Positions 1 to 9,082 of a stretch of 64,000 bases of DNA are shown in pieces (within the stretch, counting starts at the first letter, position 1; the number at the start of each line of letters is the position of its first letter). The notes below the pieces were generated by a model. That model had not been told where the DNA came from, ran no database searches, and was given only the letters and a program-made list of their open reading frames with translations. The translations under genes and the position numbers were made by a program. Source of the stretch: Caryophanales bacterium UBA6380 (GTDB lineage: Bacteria > Bacillota_I > Bacilli_A > RFN20 > CAG-826); assembly GCA_002438785.1 (NCBI GenBank), contig DJQS01000008.1, forward strand, positions 62,001 to 126,000, read 5' to 3'.

Positions 1-413
1 ATGAAAACGACGCGATAATTGTTGGCATTGGAAGTTTAGGTACTGCTTTGTGCAATTATAATGGTTTTAGAAGTTATGGATTAAGAATTGTTGCGGGATT
101 TGATCATAACGAATCTCTAATTGGCAAAGTTATTAATGGTATTCCAATTTATAATTTAATTGATCTTAAAAAAATAAATGAAAAATTAAATGTAAAGATT
201 GCTATTATGACAGTTCCTGCTTTAGCTGCAAAAGAAGTGGCTAATATCTTAATTAATAATGGCATTGAAGCAATTTGGAATTTTGCCCCTATTAAGCTTG
301 ATTTAGGTGATAAAGTTATAATTACTAACATGGATATGGCAAGTAGTTTAGCATCTTTATCGCATAAATTATATATTAAACATCACGAAAATAAAGGAGA
401 CAAAAATGAGTGA
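1..413 (+). CDS. rex: Redox-sensing transcriptional repressor Rex (5' end cut off by window)
   Basis: Reading from base 3, the frame is open from the window edge to a TGA at 411-413, giving the NAD(H)-binding C-terminal domain of Rex. Visible are the Rossmann turn VGIGSLGTAL, the following NYNGF, the acidic strand end VAGFD, and the Rex-typical stretches MTVPALAAKEVANIL and WNFAPIKLDL. The N-terminal winged-helix DNA-binding domain is missing only because the window starts inside the gene. Rex family members sense the NADH/NAD+ ratio and repress fermentation genes. The 3' end overlaps adhE by 8 bases, so the two are very probably co-transcribed and translationally coupled, which matches adhE being a classic Rex target. 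The operator would lie upstream of the window. Confidence 0.88.
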   Translation, partial: ENDAIIVGIGSLGTALCNYNGFRSYGLRIVAGFDHNESLIGKVINGIPIYNLIDLKKINEKLNVKIAIMTVPALAAKEVANILINNGIEAIWNFAPIKLDLGDKVIITNMDMASSLASLSHKLYIKHHENKGDKNE

Positions 414-3036
414 GATTAACGAAAATGTATTAAAAGATGTCGATGCTTTAGTTAAAAAAGGATTAGTAGCATTAGATGAATTTAGAGAATTAAATCAAGA
501 GCAAGTTGATTATATCGTTGCTAAAGTGAGCGTATCAGTTCTTGATCATCATGAATATTTAGCAAGACTTGCAATTGAAGAAACAGGTAGAGGTGTTTTT
601 GAAGATAAATGTACTAAAAATTTATTTGCATGTGAATATGTCACTAATGCAATGAGACATTTAAAAACTTGTGGAATTATAAGCGATGATCCAGTTACAG
701 GAATTACTGAAATAGCTGATCCATTAGGTGTTATTTGTGGTATTACACCAGTTACTAACCCAACTAGTACAGTAATTTTTAAATCTTTGATTTCTTTAAA
801 GACAAGAAATCCTATTATTTTTGCTTTCCATCCTAATGCTCAAAAATGCTGTGTTAAAACTGCTGAAATTATTAGGGAAGCTGCTATTAAAGCTGGTGCT
901 CCTAAAAATTGTATTCAATGGATTGAAAAACCTTCTATGGATGCTACAACAGCTTTAATGCAAAATCCAGGAGTTGCTTCTATTTTAGCTACTGGTGGTA
1001 ATGCAATGGTTAGAGCTGCATATAGTTGTGGTAAACCTGCTTTAGGAGTTGGTGCTGGTAACGTTCCTGCTTATGTTGAAAAAACCTGTAATGTTGCTCA
1101 AGCTGCAAATGATATTTTAATGTCTAAAGCATTTGATAATGGTATGGTTTGTGCTAGTGAACAAGCAGCTATTATTGATCAAGAAATTTATGATGATTTT
1201 ATTTCACATATAAAAAGATATGGCGCTTATCTTTGTAATAAAGAAGAAAAAGCGATGCTTGAAAAATATATGTTTAGACCAACACCTGATGGAAAAGGAA
1301 CTGCTTTATTCCCTGGATTAGTCGGACATAGTGCTTATGATATTGCACATAATGCTGGATTTGAAGTTCCAGAAGAAACACCAATTTTATTAGTTGAATG
1401 TAAAGAAGTAAGCATGAAAGAATGTTTAACTCGTGAAAAATTATCTCCTGTATTAGCTTTAGTAAAAGCAAAAGACACCGCTGATGGATTTAATAAAGCT
1501 GAAGCTATGGTTGAACAAGGCGGCTTAGGTCATAGCGCTTGTATTCATACAGCAAGTAAAGAATTAGCTGATGAATTTGGCAAACGTCTTGAAGCTTGTA
1601 GAATCATTTGGAACTCCCCAACAACATTTGGTGGTATTGGTAATGTTTATAATTCTTTCTTACCTTCTATGACTTTAGGTTGTGGTAGTTATGGCCATAA
1701 CTCAGTAAGTGGTAATGTTAGTGCTGTTAACTTAATAAATATTAAAAGAATTGGTAAGAGGAGAAATAATATGCAATGGTTTAAAGTCCCATCAAAAATA
1801 TATTTTGAAAGAAATAGTATTCAATATTTAAAAGATGCTAAGAATGTAAACAAGGCTTTCATTGTTACTGATAGTTCAATGGTAAAATTAGGCTTCTTAC
1901 AAAAAGTTATTGATGAATTAAAAGCTAGAAGAAATGATGTCACAATTCAATTATTTACTGATGTAGAACCAGATCCAGATATTACAACTGTTAAAAAAGG
2001 TTGCGAATTAATGAGAAGCTTTGAACCTGATACAATTATTGCTTTAGGTGGTGGTAGCTCAATGGATGCTGCTAAAGGTATGTGGTTATTCTATGAAAAT
2101 CCAGATGTTAATTTTGATGATTTAAAACAAAAATTTATGGATATTCGTAAGAGAGCCTTTAGATATCCTGAACTTGGCAAAAAATCAAAATTAATCTGTA
2201 TTCCAACAACTAGTGGAACAGGTAGTGAAGTTACTCCATTTGCTGTTATTTCAAATCGTGCTGAAAATAAAAAATATCCATTAACTGATTATTCTTTAAC
2301 TCCTACAATTGCAATTATTGATCCTGAATTTACTACTAATTTACCAGCACAAGTTACAGCTGATACTGGGCTTGATGTTTTAACTCATGCTTTAGAAGCT
2401 TATGCAAGTGTTTTAGCAAGTGATTATACAGATGCTTTAGCTCTTCAAGCAGCCCAAATGGTATTTGAATATTTACCAAGATGTGTTAAAAATGGTAAAA
2501 ACGATTTAGAAGCACGTGAAAAAATGCATAATGCATCAACAATGGCTGGAATGGCATTTGCTAATGCTTTCTTAGGTATGTGTCACTCTATGGCTCATAA
2601 AGTTGGTGGCATGTTCCATGTTCCTCATGGTAGAGCAAACGCCATTTTATTACCATATGTTATTAGATATAATGGTCAAATTCCTCAAAAATTATCTACT
2701 TGGCCAAAATATAATGTTTATGATGCCGACAAACGTTATGCTAAGATTGCTCGTTTACTTGGTTTAAAAGCTAATACTGATGCTGAAGGAGTAGAATCTT
2801 TAGCTGAAGCAGTTTATAAATTAGGCTTAGAATGTGGTGAAAAAATGAATTTTAAAGATCAAGGCATTGATGAAAAAGAATGGCTAAGTAAAGTTGAAGA
2901 ATTATCATATTTAGCTTACGAGGATCAATGTACTCCAGCTAATCCACGTATTCCTTTAGTTAAAGATATGCAACAAATTTTAATTGATGCATACTATGAT
3001 AATTTTATGAAAACTGGTCCAAAAGCTAAAAAATAA
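406..3036 (+). CDS. adhE: Bifunctional acetaldehyde-CoA/alcohol dehydrogenase AdhE
   Basis: This 876-residue protein has the usual AdhE length and order. Residues about 1-440 are a CoA-acylating aldehyde dehydrogenase domain with the catalytic cysteine at C249 in NGMVCASEQ. A short linker follows, then an iron-dependent alcohol dehydrogenase domain (about 455-876) with the nucleotide loop GGGSSMDAAKG and the metal-site helix GMCHSMAHKVGG plus FHVPHGRAN. It reduces acetyl-CoA to ethanol in two NADH-consuming steps in the cytoplasm and usually forms spirosome filaments. The start ATG has a clear GGAG about seven bases upstream and overlaps the end of rex. A strong terminator follows at 3075-3109. 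Redox control by Rex is likely. Confidence 0.97.
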   Translation: MSEINENVLKDVDALVKKGLVALDEFRELNQEQVDYIVAKVSVSVLDHHEYLARLAIEETGRGVFEDKCTKNLFACEYVTNAMRHLKTCGIISDDPVTGITEIADPLGVICGITPVTNPTSTVIFKSLISLKTRNPIIFAFHPNAQKCCVKTAEIIREAAIKAGAPKNCIQWIEKPSMDATTALMQNPGVASILATGGNAMVRAAYSCGKPALGVGAGNVPAYVEKTCNVAQAANDILMSKAFDNGMVCASEQAAIIDQEIYDDFISHIKRYGAYLCNKEEKAMLEKYMFRPTPDGKGTALFPGLVGHSAYDIAHNAGFEVPEETPILLVECKEVSMKECLTREKLSPVLALVKAKDTADGFNKAEAMVEQGGLGHSACIHTASKELADEFGKRLEACRIIWNSPTTFGGIGNVYNSFLPSMTLGCGSYGHNSVSGNVSAVNLINIKRIGKRRNNMQWFKVPSKIYFERNSIQYLKDAKNVNKAFIVTDSSMVKLGFLQKVIDELKARRNDVTIQLFTDVEPDPDITTVKKGCELMRSFEPDTIIALGGGSSMDAAKGMWLFYENPDVNFDDLKQKFMDIRKRAFRYPELGKKSKLICIPTTSGTGSEVTPFAVISNRAENKKYPLTDYSLTPTIAIIDPEFTTNLPAQVTADTGLDVLTHALEAYASVLASDYTDALALQAAQMVFEYLPRCVKNGKNDLEAREKMHNASTMAGMAFANAFLGMCHSMAHKVGGMFHVPHGRANAILLPYVIRYNGQIPQKLSTWPKYNVYDADKRYAKIARLLGLKANTDAEGVESLAEAVYKLGLECGEKMNFKDQGIDEKEWLSKVEELSYLAYEDQCTPANPRIPLVKDMQQILIDAYYDNFMKTGPKAKK

Positions 3037-3074
3037 TAGGGAATAGCAAGGTTTTAAGTTAAATTAATTGTTTA

Positions 3075-3109
3075 TTTAGACTCGTCAGATTGGCGAGTCT
3101 AAATTTTTT
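3075..3109 (+). terminator. Rho-independent terminator after adhE
   Basis: A perfect 10-bp stem (TTTAGACTCG paired with CGAGTCTAAA) with a 9-base loop is followed by a run of T residues. It separates the rex-adhE unit from the hydrogenase gene. Confidence 0.9.
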
Positions 3110-3143
3110 AATAAATAGTAATTTATAGAAGTATAAAATTAAA

Positions 3144-3152
3144 TGTTATAAA
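3144..3152 (+). promoter_or_regulatory. Possible extended -10 promoter of the hydrogenase gene
   Basis: TG-T-TATAAA matches an extended -10 element (TGnTATAAT) and lies 20 bases before the hydrogenase start codon. A GAGGAG ribosome site is in between. No good -35 is visible. The assignment is by pattern only. Confidence 0.35.
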
Positions 3153-3172
3153 ATATTTGAGGAGAAATATAT

Positions 3173-4615
3173 ATGGCAAAATTTGATACAAGAGTCCAAG
3201 AATTAAGATATGAGGTAGTTAAGGCTGTTGCTAGACATTTATTTAATGATGACTTTAATGAAAAAGTCTTAGATATTCCTAAAGAAATCATTCCTGGTCC
3301 TAAGCCAACAATGCGTTGTTGTATTTATAAAGAAAGAGCAATCGTTGAAGAAAGAATTAAATTAACTATTCATAATTCTTTTGACAATAGTAATGTCATT
3401 AATGTTATTCCGATTGCTTGTGATGAATGTCCTTTAGGTGGATATACCGTTACAGATCAATGTAGAGGTTGCATTGCACATAGATGTTATAATGCATGTC
3501 CTAGAAAGTGTATTAGTTTTGATAATAATCTTCGTGCTCATATCGATAAATCTAAATGTGTTAATTGCGGAATGTGTGCAAGAAACTGCCCATATGAAGC
3601 TATTGAAAATAAGGTTAGACCATGTGAAAGAGCTTGTAAAATGAAAGCAATTTCACCAAGTAATGTTGATAGTAGTGCAACTATAAATTACGATAAGTGT
3701 ATTCAATGTGGAGCGTGTGTTTATACGTGTCCATTTGGAGCAATTGTTGATGAATCATATATTAAACAAGTTATTGATATCATTAAAGGAAGCGAAAATA
3801 ATACTAAATATCAAGTTTATGCTGTTGTTGCTCCTTCCATTGGTGCTAATTTTTATGGCTTTAAAACTGGACAAATAATTAGTGCCATTAAAAAGCTTGG
3901 TTTTTATCGTGTTGCTGAAGCTGCTTTAGGAGCAGATATGGTTGCTCTTGAAGAGGCTAGCGAATTGGCTAATAAAGGTATTTTAACTTCTTCATGTTGT
4001 CCAGCTTTTGTTACATATATTAAAAAATATTATCCTACATTAAGTGATAAAGTTAGTCATACATTATCTCCAATGGCTATGATTTCAAAGACATTAAAAG
4101 AGCATAAACCAGGTTGTAAAGTTATATTTATTGGGCCTTGTACAGCTAAAAAACAAGAGGTTAGATGGGAAAGTGTTAGACCTTATGTTGATAGCGTTTT
4201 AACATTTGAAGAGTTACAGGCTTTAATTGATGCAAAAGATATTGATGTTGGAAGTTTAGTAGAATCACATTATGAATATGGAAGCGAATTTGGTAGGGGC
4301 TTTGCTAAATGTGGTGGTTTAACTGCTGCTGTTAATCAAGCCTTAAAAGAAAAGAAATCCAATTTTATTGCTAAAGGTGTTGTTTGTGATGGAATAGATA
4401 ATATTAAACTTGTTTTAAATAAATTAAAAGCTGGAACAGATGAATTTAATTTTATTGAAGGTATGGCGTGTGTTGGTGGTTGTATTGGTGGACCTTGTAA
4501 TTTAACCCATGAAATGCGTAATAAAATTATGGTTGATAAATTTTCTAATAGTGCTGAAAGTAAAACTATTAGTGATGCAATTTTAAAAGCAGGAGTTATT
4601 GATAAAAATGAATAA
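3173..4615 (+). CDS. Monomeric [FeFe]-hydrogenase, group-B-like
   Basis: The 480-residue protein carries an N-terminal cysteine-rich region (CDECP at 83-87, CRGC, CYNACP). Two [4Fe-4S] ferredoxin clusters follow (C129/C132/C135/C139 and C176/C179/C182/C186), then a C-terminal H-cluster domain. Its ligating cysteines are all present: C275 in TSSCCPAF, C323 in GPCTAKK, C433 and C437 in EGMACVGGC. TSCCPAF instead of TSCCPGW and the short GGPCNL ending fit the group B [FeFe]-hydrogenases of fermentative anaerobes rather than the classic group A enzymes. It would couple reduced ferredoxin to H2 evolution in the cytoplasm. HydE/F/G maturases are needed and are not in this window. A GAGGAG ribosome site precedes the ATG. 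The agmatinase-like gene overlaps its end, suggesting co-transcription. Confidence 0.88.
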   Translation: MAKFDTRVQELRYEVVKAVARHLFNDDFNEKVLDIPKEIIPGPKPTMRCCIYKERAIVEERIKLTIHNSFDNSNVINVIPIACDECPLGGYTVTDQCRGCIAHRCYNACPRKCISFDNNLRAHIDKSKCVNCGMCARNCPYEAIENKVRPCERACKMKAISPSNVDSSATINYDKCIQCGACVYTCPFGAIVDESYIKQVIDIIKGSENNTKYQVYAVVAPSIGANFYGFKTGQIISAIKKLGFYRVAEAALGADMVALEEASELANKGILTSSCCPAFVTYIKKYYPTLSDKVSHTLSPMAMISKTLKEHKPGCKVIFIGPCTAKKQEVRWESVRPYVDSVLTFEELQALIDAKDIDVGSLVESHYEYGSEFGRGFAKCGGLTAAVNQALKEKKSNFIAKGVVCDGIDNIKLVLNKLKAGTDEFNFIEGMACVGGCIGGPCNLTHEMRNKIMVDKFSNSAESKTISDAILKAGVIDKNE

Positions 4616-5495
4616 GGAATTTAGAGATTTAATTACTGATGATGAAAGTTTTGCTGATGTTATATTAATCGGTGTGCCATTTGATAAAAATGCGAGTGTT
4701 GGTAAAGGAGCTAGTTTTGCTCCACAAGTTTTAAGAGAACTTTCTTATGATTTACCAGCTTTAGATAGAAATGGTAATGATTTACGTTCTTTAAAAATTT
4801 TTGATGAAGGTGATATAAAAGATTTTGATTTTACTAACATGGAAAAAGAATTTAGTAATCGATTATTTAATAAAAAAGGCTTTCATTTAATTTTTGGTGG
4901 GGATCATTCGATTGCTATTGCTAGTTGTAGAGCTTTTTATAATTATGCAAAAAGATTAGATAAAGAGCCAGTTATTATTCATATTGATGCTCATCCAGAT
5001 ATCTGTGATGTTTATGAAAATAGCAAATATTCTCATGCTTGTCCAATATTTCGTTCTTTAGAGTATGGATATAAAGATGAAAATGTTGTTCTTGTTGGTG
5101 TTAGAGGATTTGAAGCTCAAGAAATTGAAGCTTTTAAAAAGAAGAAGGATTTAAAAGTTTTTAAAGCTAGTGATGTTGAAAACTTCGGTATTGATAATGT
5201 TATATCATATATTATTAATAAATATAAAGATGACAAATATCTTATTTATATAAGTTACGATATTGATGCTAATGATCCAAGTTATGCTCCTGGAACTGGT
5301 ACTCCTGAAGCTTTTGGTTTGACGTCAAATGAAACAATGAAATTAATTACTGATTTAGTTAGAAATCTTAATGTTGATGCTATGGATATAGTTGAGGTTG
5401 CTCCCCCTCTTGATGTAAATAATATTACTAGTTGGTTAGCTTTAAAATCTTTATATGAGGTATTTTACCAATTAATACTTAGAAAAAATGACTGA
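4608..5495 (+). CDS. Arginase/agmatinase-family ureohydrolase
   Basis: The protein has the binuclear-manganese signatures of ureohydrolases: GGDHSIAIA, IHIDAHPDICD, and YDIDANDPSYAPGTG with the terminal EVAPPLD. These enzymes cleave a guanidino group (agmatine, arginine or formimidoylglutamate), and the substrate cannot be fixed from the sequence. GTGTPE after the metal motif is most often seen in agmatinase and formiminoglutamase relatives. The ATG at 4608 is preferred over an in-frame TTG at 4599, because AGGAG at 4591-4595 is too close to the TTG; the protein is then 295 residues. It overlaps the 3' end of the hydrogenase gene by 8 bases and the start of ung by 8 bases, giving a tightly coupled run of three genes. 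Confidence 0.87.
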   Translation: MNKEFRDLITDDESFADVILIGVPFDKNASVGKGASFAPQVLRELSYDLPALDRNGNDLRSLKIFDEGDIKDFDFTNMEKEFSNRLFNKKGFHLIFGGDHSIAIASCRAFYNYAKRLDKEPVIIHIDAHPDICDVYENSKYSHACPIFRSLEYGYKDENVVLVGVRGFEAQEIEAFKKKKDLKVFKASDVENFGIDNVISYIINKYKDDKYLIYISYDIDANDPSYAPGTGTPEAFGLTSNETMKLITDLVRNLNVDAMDIVEVAPPLDVNNITSWLALKSLYEVFYQLILRKND

Positions 5496-6147
5496 TTGGG
5501 ACGCAATATTTAAAGAAATAAAAAATAAAAATTATGCAATTAAGTTGCATAATTTTTTAATGGAAGAAAGAAAAAAATACATCATTTATCCAAAAGAAAA
5601 TGATGAATTTAACGCTTTTAAACTAACTCCTTATAATAAAATTAAAGTGGTTATATTTGGACAAGATCCTTATTATCATGAAAATCAAGCGATGGGACTT
5701 GCTTTTAGTGTTCCAAAAGGAGTTACCTTGCCACCTTCTTTAAGAAATATTTATAAAGAGATTGAAATAGAATTTAAAAGAGATTTTATTGATAAATCTG
5801 GTGATTTAACATATTTAGCAAAACAAGGAGTTTTATTATTGAATCCTATTTTGACAGTTCGAGAAAATTTTCCATTATCTCATGATAATATTTTATATAA
5901 AGAGTTCTGCTTAGATATCATAAAATATATTGAGAATAATAATAATCCAATTGTTTACTTATTGTGGGGAAATAAGGCTAAGCAATATGAAAAATACATA
6001 ACAAATAAAAACCACTATGTGATTAAAACAAGTCATCCTTCGCCTTTAAGTGCTAATCAAGGTGGATGGTTTCATAGTAATTGTTTTATTAATACAAATA
6101 ATTTTTTAATTAAAAATAATATTCAGCCAATAAATTGGCTAAAATGA
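5488..6147 (+). CDS. ung: Uracil-DNA glycosylase
   Basis: This is a family 1 uracil-DNA glycosylase of 219 residues, which removes uracil from DNA to start base-excision repair. The water-activating motif is GQDPYY (Asp at residue 60), followed by GLAFSVP. The DNA-intercalation motif HPSPLSA lies near residue 187. LLLNPILTVRE matches the family's LLLNT-VLTVR stretch. The usual His after the Tyr of GQDPYH is replaced by Tyr. The start ATG overlaps the stop of the agmatinase-like gene (ATGACTGA arrangement), so translation is likely coupled. No obvious terminator follows. Confidence 0.95.
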   Translation: MTDWDAIFKEIKNKNYAIKLHNFLMEERKKYIIYPKENDEFNAFKLTPYNKIKVVIFGQDPYYHENQAMGLAFSVPKGVTLPPSLRNIYKEIEIEFKRDFIDKSGDLTYLAKQGVLLLNPILTVRENFPLSHDNILYKEFCLDIIKYIENNNNPIVYLLWGNKAKQYEKYITNKNHYVIKTSHPSPLSANQGGWFHSNCFINTNNFLIKNNIQPINWLK

Positions 6148-6370
6148 TATATTGACTTATTTAATTTATTTATATAAATAAAAATATAAAAAAATATTTC
6201 GAATTAGCATATATATTTACCTAAAACTTATTCATATTTATTAATAAATTAATGTATTTATATTTATTATTGACATATTACTTTATATTATTTTTTTTAT
6301 TCGAAAATAATTAAATCATTTTATTTTATAAATATTTAATATTTATAAAGAAAAAAGTATACGTTACGAC

Positions 6371-6376
6371 TATAAT
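6371..6376 (+). promoter_or_regulatory. Possible -10 element in the 6148-6405 intergenic region
   Basis: The 258-base gap after ung is almost pure A/T and shows no convincing hairpin or small gene. A consensus TATAAT at 6371-6376 lies 14 bases before an AGGAG ribosome site and 30 bases before the next start codon. No clear -35 is seen 17 bases upstream. A TTGACA at 6270-6275 has no matching -10 at the right distance. Confidence 0.4.
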
Positions 6377-6405
6377 ATAACTAATTATAAAGGAGTAATT
6401 TTATT

Positions 6406-7473
6406 ATGGGTTTAAAGAAATATGATGCAGAGGCAATAAAGGCTCAAGAAGAATTGAAAGATGAAGAACTTAAAGCTAAAGAAGAAAAAGAAGAACTTGA
6501 AGAGGATGTTAAAATTGATGATGAAATTATCGTTCCAGATGATATTCCTGAAGTGAATGAATCTAACATTACTAGTGATGAAGATGCATTAATTAATGAA
6601 ATTAATACATATCGTGAAGACTATAAAAAATTTTATAAAAAGCAAAAATTAAATAGAACATTTATAACTGTTGGAACTTTAGTTTTTCTTACTGCAGGTC
6701 TTGTTGTATTCTTTTTAAATAAACAAATTGGTGACTATGCAACCTATATTGGAATTGGGATTGTTTTAGTTGCTTTAATTGCAAGTTTTATTTTATCTAC
6801 TGTTTTTAAGAAGAAACTTGAGACTAGAGCTAGAGACTATATGAAAGAATATTGTAATGCAACTAATAGGTATTTATTTTCTAATAGCGAATTTAATGAT
6901 GTAAATATCGAAGCTAATAAGCAAATGGATTCACATTTATTTGTTGATGCTCATTTTTATAAAAATATTAGAAACACTAGAAGTAGAAATCATGTTACTT
7001 TAACATATAAGAATAAAGTTTTAACTAGTGCCGATCTAGCAGCAAATATTTTAATAAAAAATAGAACTGCTCCAATGTTTTTAGGAAAATACTATGACTA
7101 CGAATGCGATTATAATAAAGATAAATTCATTATTTTTCAACTAAAGGGTAAAGAATTATCGAAACCTTTAGATGATATTGATGACTTAAAAGTTATGGAA
7201 AACAACAAAAGATTTGTCATTTATTCTAATGATGATGAGTACCGTAAATATTTAACTAATAAAGTCCTCACAGAACTTCTTAAATTTAAAATTGATAATG
7301 TTTTAATAGATGTTATTTTCTCTATTCATAATGGGAAAGTAGATTTAGGAATTGATTATAGTGATGATTTTATCAATATTCCAGTTGAATCAAATTTTAA
7401 AATTGATTATGTTAGAAGAGCAAAATTGGATTTAGATAGAGTTTTAAATATTTTTGATTTATTAGATAAATAA
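6406..7473 (+). CDS. Membrane protein of unknown function with acidic N-terminal region
   Basis: I do not recognise a family for this 355-residue protein. Residues 1-60 are strongly charged and rich in Glu/Lys, probably a coiled coil followed by an acidic linker. Two hydrophobic segments at about 86-104 and 113-133 form a membrane hairpin. The remaining 220 residues are soluble, with a mixed alpha/beta look, and both termini are probably cytoplasmic. AGGAG lies 11 bases before the ATG. It precedes the DUF402 gene and the t6A genes on the same strand with a 23-base gap, so it may head that operon. No signal peptide or enzyme motif was seen. Confidence 0.75.
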   Translation: MGLKKYDAEAIKAQEELKDEELKAKEEKEELEEDVKIDDEIIVPDDIPEVNESNITSDEDALINEINTYREDYKKFYKKQKLNRTFITVGTLVFLTAGLVVFFLNKQIGDYATYIGIGIVLVALIASFILSTVFKKKLETRARDYMKEYCNATNRYLFSNSEFNDVNIEANKQMDSHLFVDAHFYKNIRNTRSRNHVTLTYKNKVLTSADLAANILIKNRTAPMFLGKYYDYECDYNKDKFIIFQLKGKELSKPLDDIDDLKVMENNKRFVIYSNDDEYRKYLTNKVLTELLKFKIDNVLIDVIFSIHNGKVDLGIDYSDDFINIPVESNFKIDYVRRAKLDLDRVLNIFDLLDK

Positions 7474-7496
7474 GATTGTCTTAAGGAGTAATTGGT

Positions 7497-8039
7497 ATGA
7501 GCCTTAAGGGTAAATGGATAGAAGTTCAAGGATATAAGCATGATGGAAGAATGCATCGCATTTGGGATAGTGTCTTCGTTGTCGATGAAACTGATGAATA
7601 TATTGTAGTAGCATCAACAAAAACAAAGGTAATTGAACATGATTTTCGCATTTGGTACACGAAAGAGCCGGCTGTTATGATTTTTTTTAAATCTAATTGG
7701 TGGAATGTAATTGCAATGCTTAAAAAAATTGGAATTACGTATTATGTTAATTTAGCTTCCCCATATGTTATTGATAAAGATAAAGTGAAATATATTGATT
7801 ATGACTTAGATATTAAACTTTATCCTAATAAGGAAATTAAAGTTATTGATGTGCAAGAATATGGTTATCATCGTAGAAAATATGGCTATAGCGATGAAAT
7901 TGATAAAATTTTAAGATTTAATTTAAAAGATATTCGAAAAAAAATGAAAGCAAAGGATTATCCTTTTAATAGTGATACAATTAAGAAATATTATGAATTA
8001 TTTTTAAATAGAAATGGCAAAGGTAATTTAAATGGATAA
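7497..8039 (+). CDS. DUF402 (FomD/YgaC-like) nucleoside tri-/diphosphate phosphatase family protein
   Basis: The 180-residue sequence looks like the DUF402 family typified by Bacillus YgaC and Staphylococcus Ntdp: the N-terminal KWIEVQGYKHDGRMHRIWD barrel start, the FRIWYTKEPAVMIFF strand pair, YYVNLASPY, then IDYDLDIKLYPN and a DEIDKI helix. Characterised members hydrolyse nucleoside tri- and diphosphates with a divalent metal, and the acidic YIDYDLDI stretch is the probable metal site. Substrate is unknown here. AAGGAG lies just upstream of the ATG. The gene overlaps tsaE by 8 bases, so it is part of the t6A operon transcript. Confidence 0.85.
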   Translation: MSLKGKWIEVQGYKHDGRMHRIWDSVFVVDETDEYIVVASTKTKVIEHDFRIWYTKEPAVMIFFKSNWWNVIAMLKKIGITYYVNLASPYVIDKDKVKYIDYDLDIKLYPNKEIKVIDVQEYGYHRRKYGYSDEIDKILRFNLKDIRKKMKAKDYPFNSDTIKKYYELFLNRNGKGNLNG

Positions 8040-8496
8040 GATAGTTTATACAAAAAATGAAAGTGAGACTATTTCTTTAGGTGAAAAAGTATCTCATTAT
8101 TTATTTAAAGGAAGCGTTATTTTGTTAAGTGGAGATTTAGGTGCTGGAAAAACTACATTTACAAAAGGTGTTGGTTTGGGATTAGGAATTAAAGATGATA
8201 TAAATTCTCCAACATTTAATATTGCTAAATGTTATTTTAATGATAAAAATTTGAATCTTTATCATATTGATGCTTATCGACTTGAGGATGTTCCAAGTGA
8301 AAATAAAGAAATTGGTTTAGATGAGTTAATTGATGGTGATGGCGTTTGCCTTGTTGAATGGCCAAATTTCATTAAAGACATGGTTGATGAAAAAAGAGCA
8401 CTAAATATTTCAATAACTATTGAAAACGATTTAAGAAAATTTGTTTTTAAAAGTGGTAATTCTAATTATGATAAATTATTTGAGGAGATTAACTAA
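8032..8496 (+). CDS. tsaE: tRNA t6A biosynthesis ATPase TsaE
   Basis: This is a small P-loop ATPase (154 residues, normal length) with Walker A GDLGAGKTT at 34-42. The family-specific SPTFNIAKCY, YHIDAYRLED and LVEWPN (Walker-B-like) stretches follow. TsaE works with TsaB and TsaD to transfer the threonylcarbamoyl group to A37 of ANN-decoding tRNAs; its ATPase cycle resets the complex. It overlaps the upstream DUF402 gene by 8 bases, and tsaB starts right after its stop codon, so translation is coupled. Confidence 0.95.
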   Translation: MDKIVYTKNESETISLGEKVSHYLFKGSVILLSGDLGAGKTTFTKGVGLGLGIKDDINSPTFNIAKCYFNDKNLNLYHIDAYRLEDVPSENKEIGLDELIDGDGVCLVEWPNFIKDMVDEKRALNISITIENDLRKFVFKSGNSNYDKLFEEIN

Positions 8497-9081
8497 ATGT
8501 ATAGCCTAATTTTAGATTCTACTAATGTAAAATTAAATGTTGGCTTAGCAAAAGACAATGTTTTAATTGATGAAATAAGTTATGAATGTTGGCAAAAACA
8601 ATCGGAAATGATGATTCCTGAAATTAAAAAAATTTTAGAGAATAACAAAGTTAGTCCTAAAGAAATCAATGAAATTTTAGTTACAATTGGACCTGGTAGC
8701 TATACAGGAGTAAGAATTGCTTTAACAATTGCTAAAGTATACGCCTATTGTTTAAATATACCTTGTTATTTTTTTAGTAGTTTAATGGTTCTAGAAAATT
8801 ATAATAAAAAATCAATATGTGTAATTAACGCTCGTAGCAATCGTAGTTATTTTGGTGTGTATGATAAAAATAAAGTCTTAGTAAGTGATACAATTAAAAC
8901 AAACAAAGAAGTAATCAATTATATTAATGATCATCAAGATTATGCTATATGTGGAGATACAGGCTATTTAAATATTGATGGTGAAAATAATAGCGTTTCA
9001 AGCAATATGATCTTATTAAAAGATAATAATCATCTTGTTAAAGATATCATGTCTTTAAAAGCTATTTATTTGAAGGATTAA
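8497..9081 (+). CDS. tsaB: tRNA t6A biosynthesis protein TsaB
   Basis: A 194-residue member of the ASKHA-fold TsaB family. The N-terminal LILDSTNVKLNVGL phosphate-loop-like strand is present, as is the diagnostic IGPGSYTGVRIALTIAK (about residues 67-83). TsaB is the scaffold that pairs with TsaD. It is a little shorter than the roughly 230-residue E. coli protein, with a reduced C-terminal half, as is usual in small-genome Firmicutes. AGGAG precedes the ATG inside the end of tsaE. rimI follows after a single base. Confidence 0.93.
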   Translation: MYSLILDSTNVKLNVGLAKDNVLIDEISYECWQKQSEMMIPEIKKILENNKVSPKEINEILVTIGPGSYTGVRIALTIAKVYAYCLNIPCYFFSSLMVLENYNKKSICVINARSNRSYFGVYDKNKVLVSDTIKTNKEVINYINDHQDYAICGDTGYLNIDGENNSVSSNMILLKDNNHLVKDIMSLKAIYLKD

Positions 9082-9082
9082 T

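Noticed and set aside
3055..3075. Possible Rex operator (AAGTTAAATTAATTGTTT) before the hydrogenase gene
   Set aside because: It lacks the second TTAACAA half-site and lies upstream of the adhE terminator, not in the hydrogenase promoter.
6270..6298. TTGACA as part of a promoter before the 6406 gene
   Set aside because: No -10 hexamer occurs at 16-18 bases downstream, only a T run.
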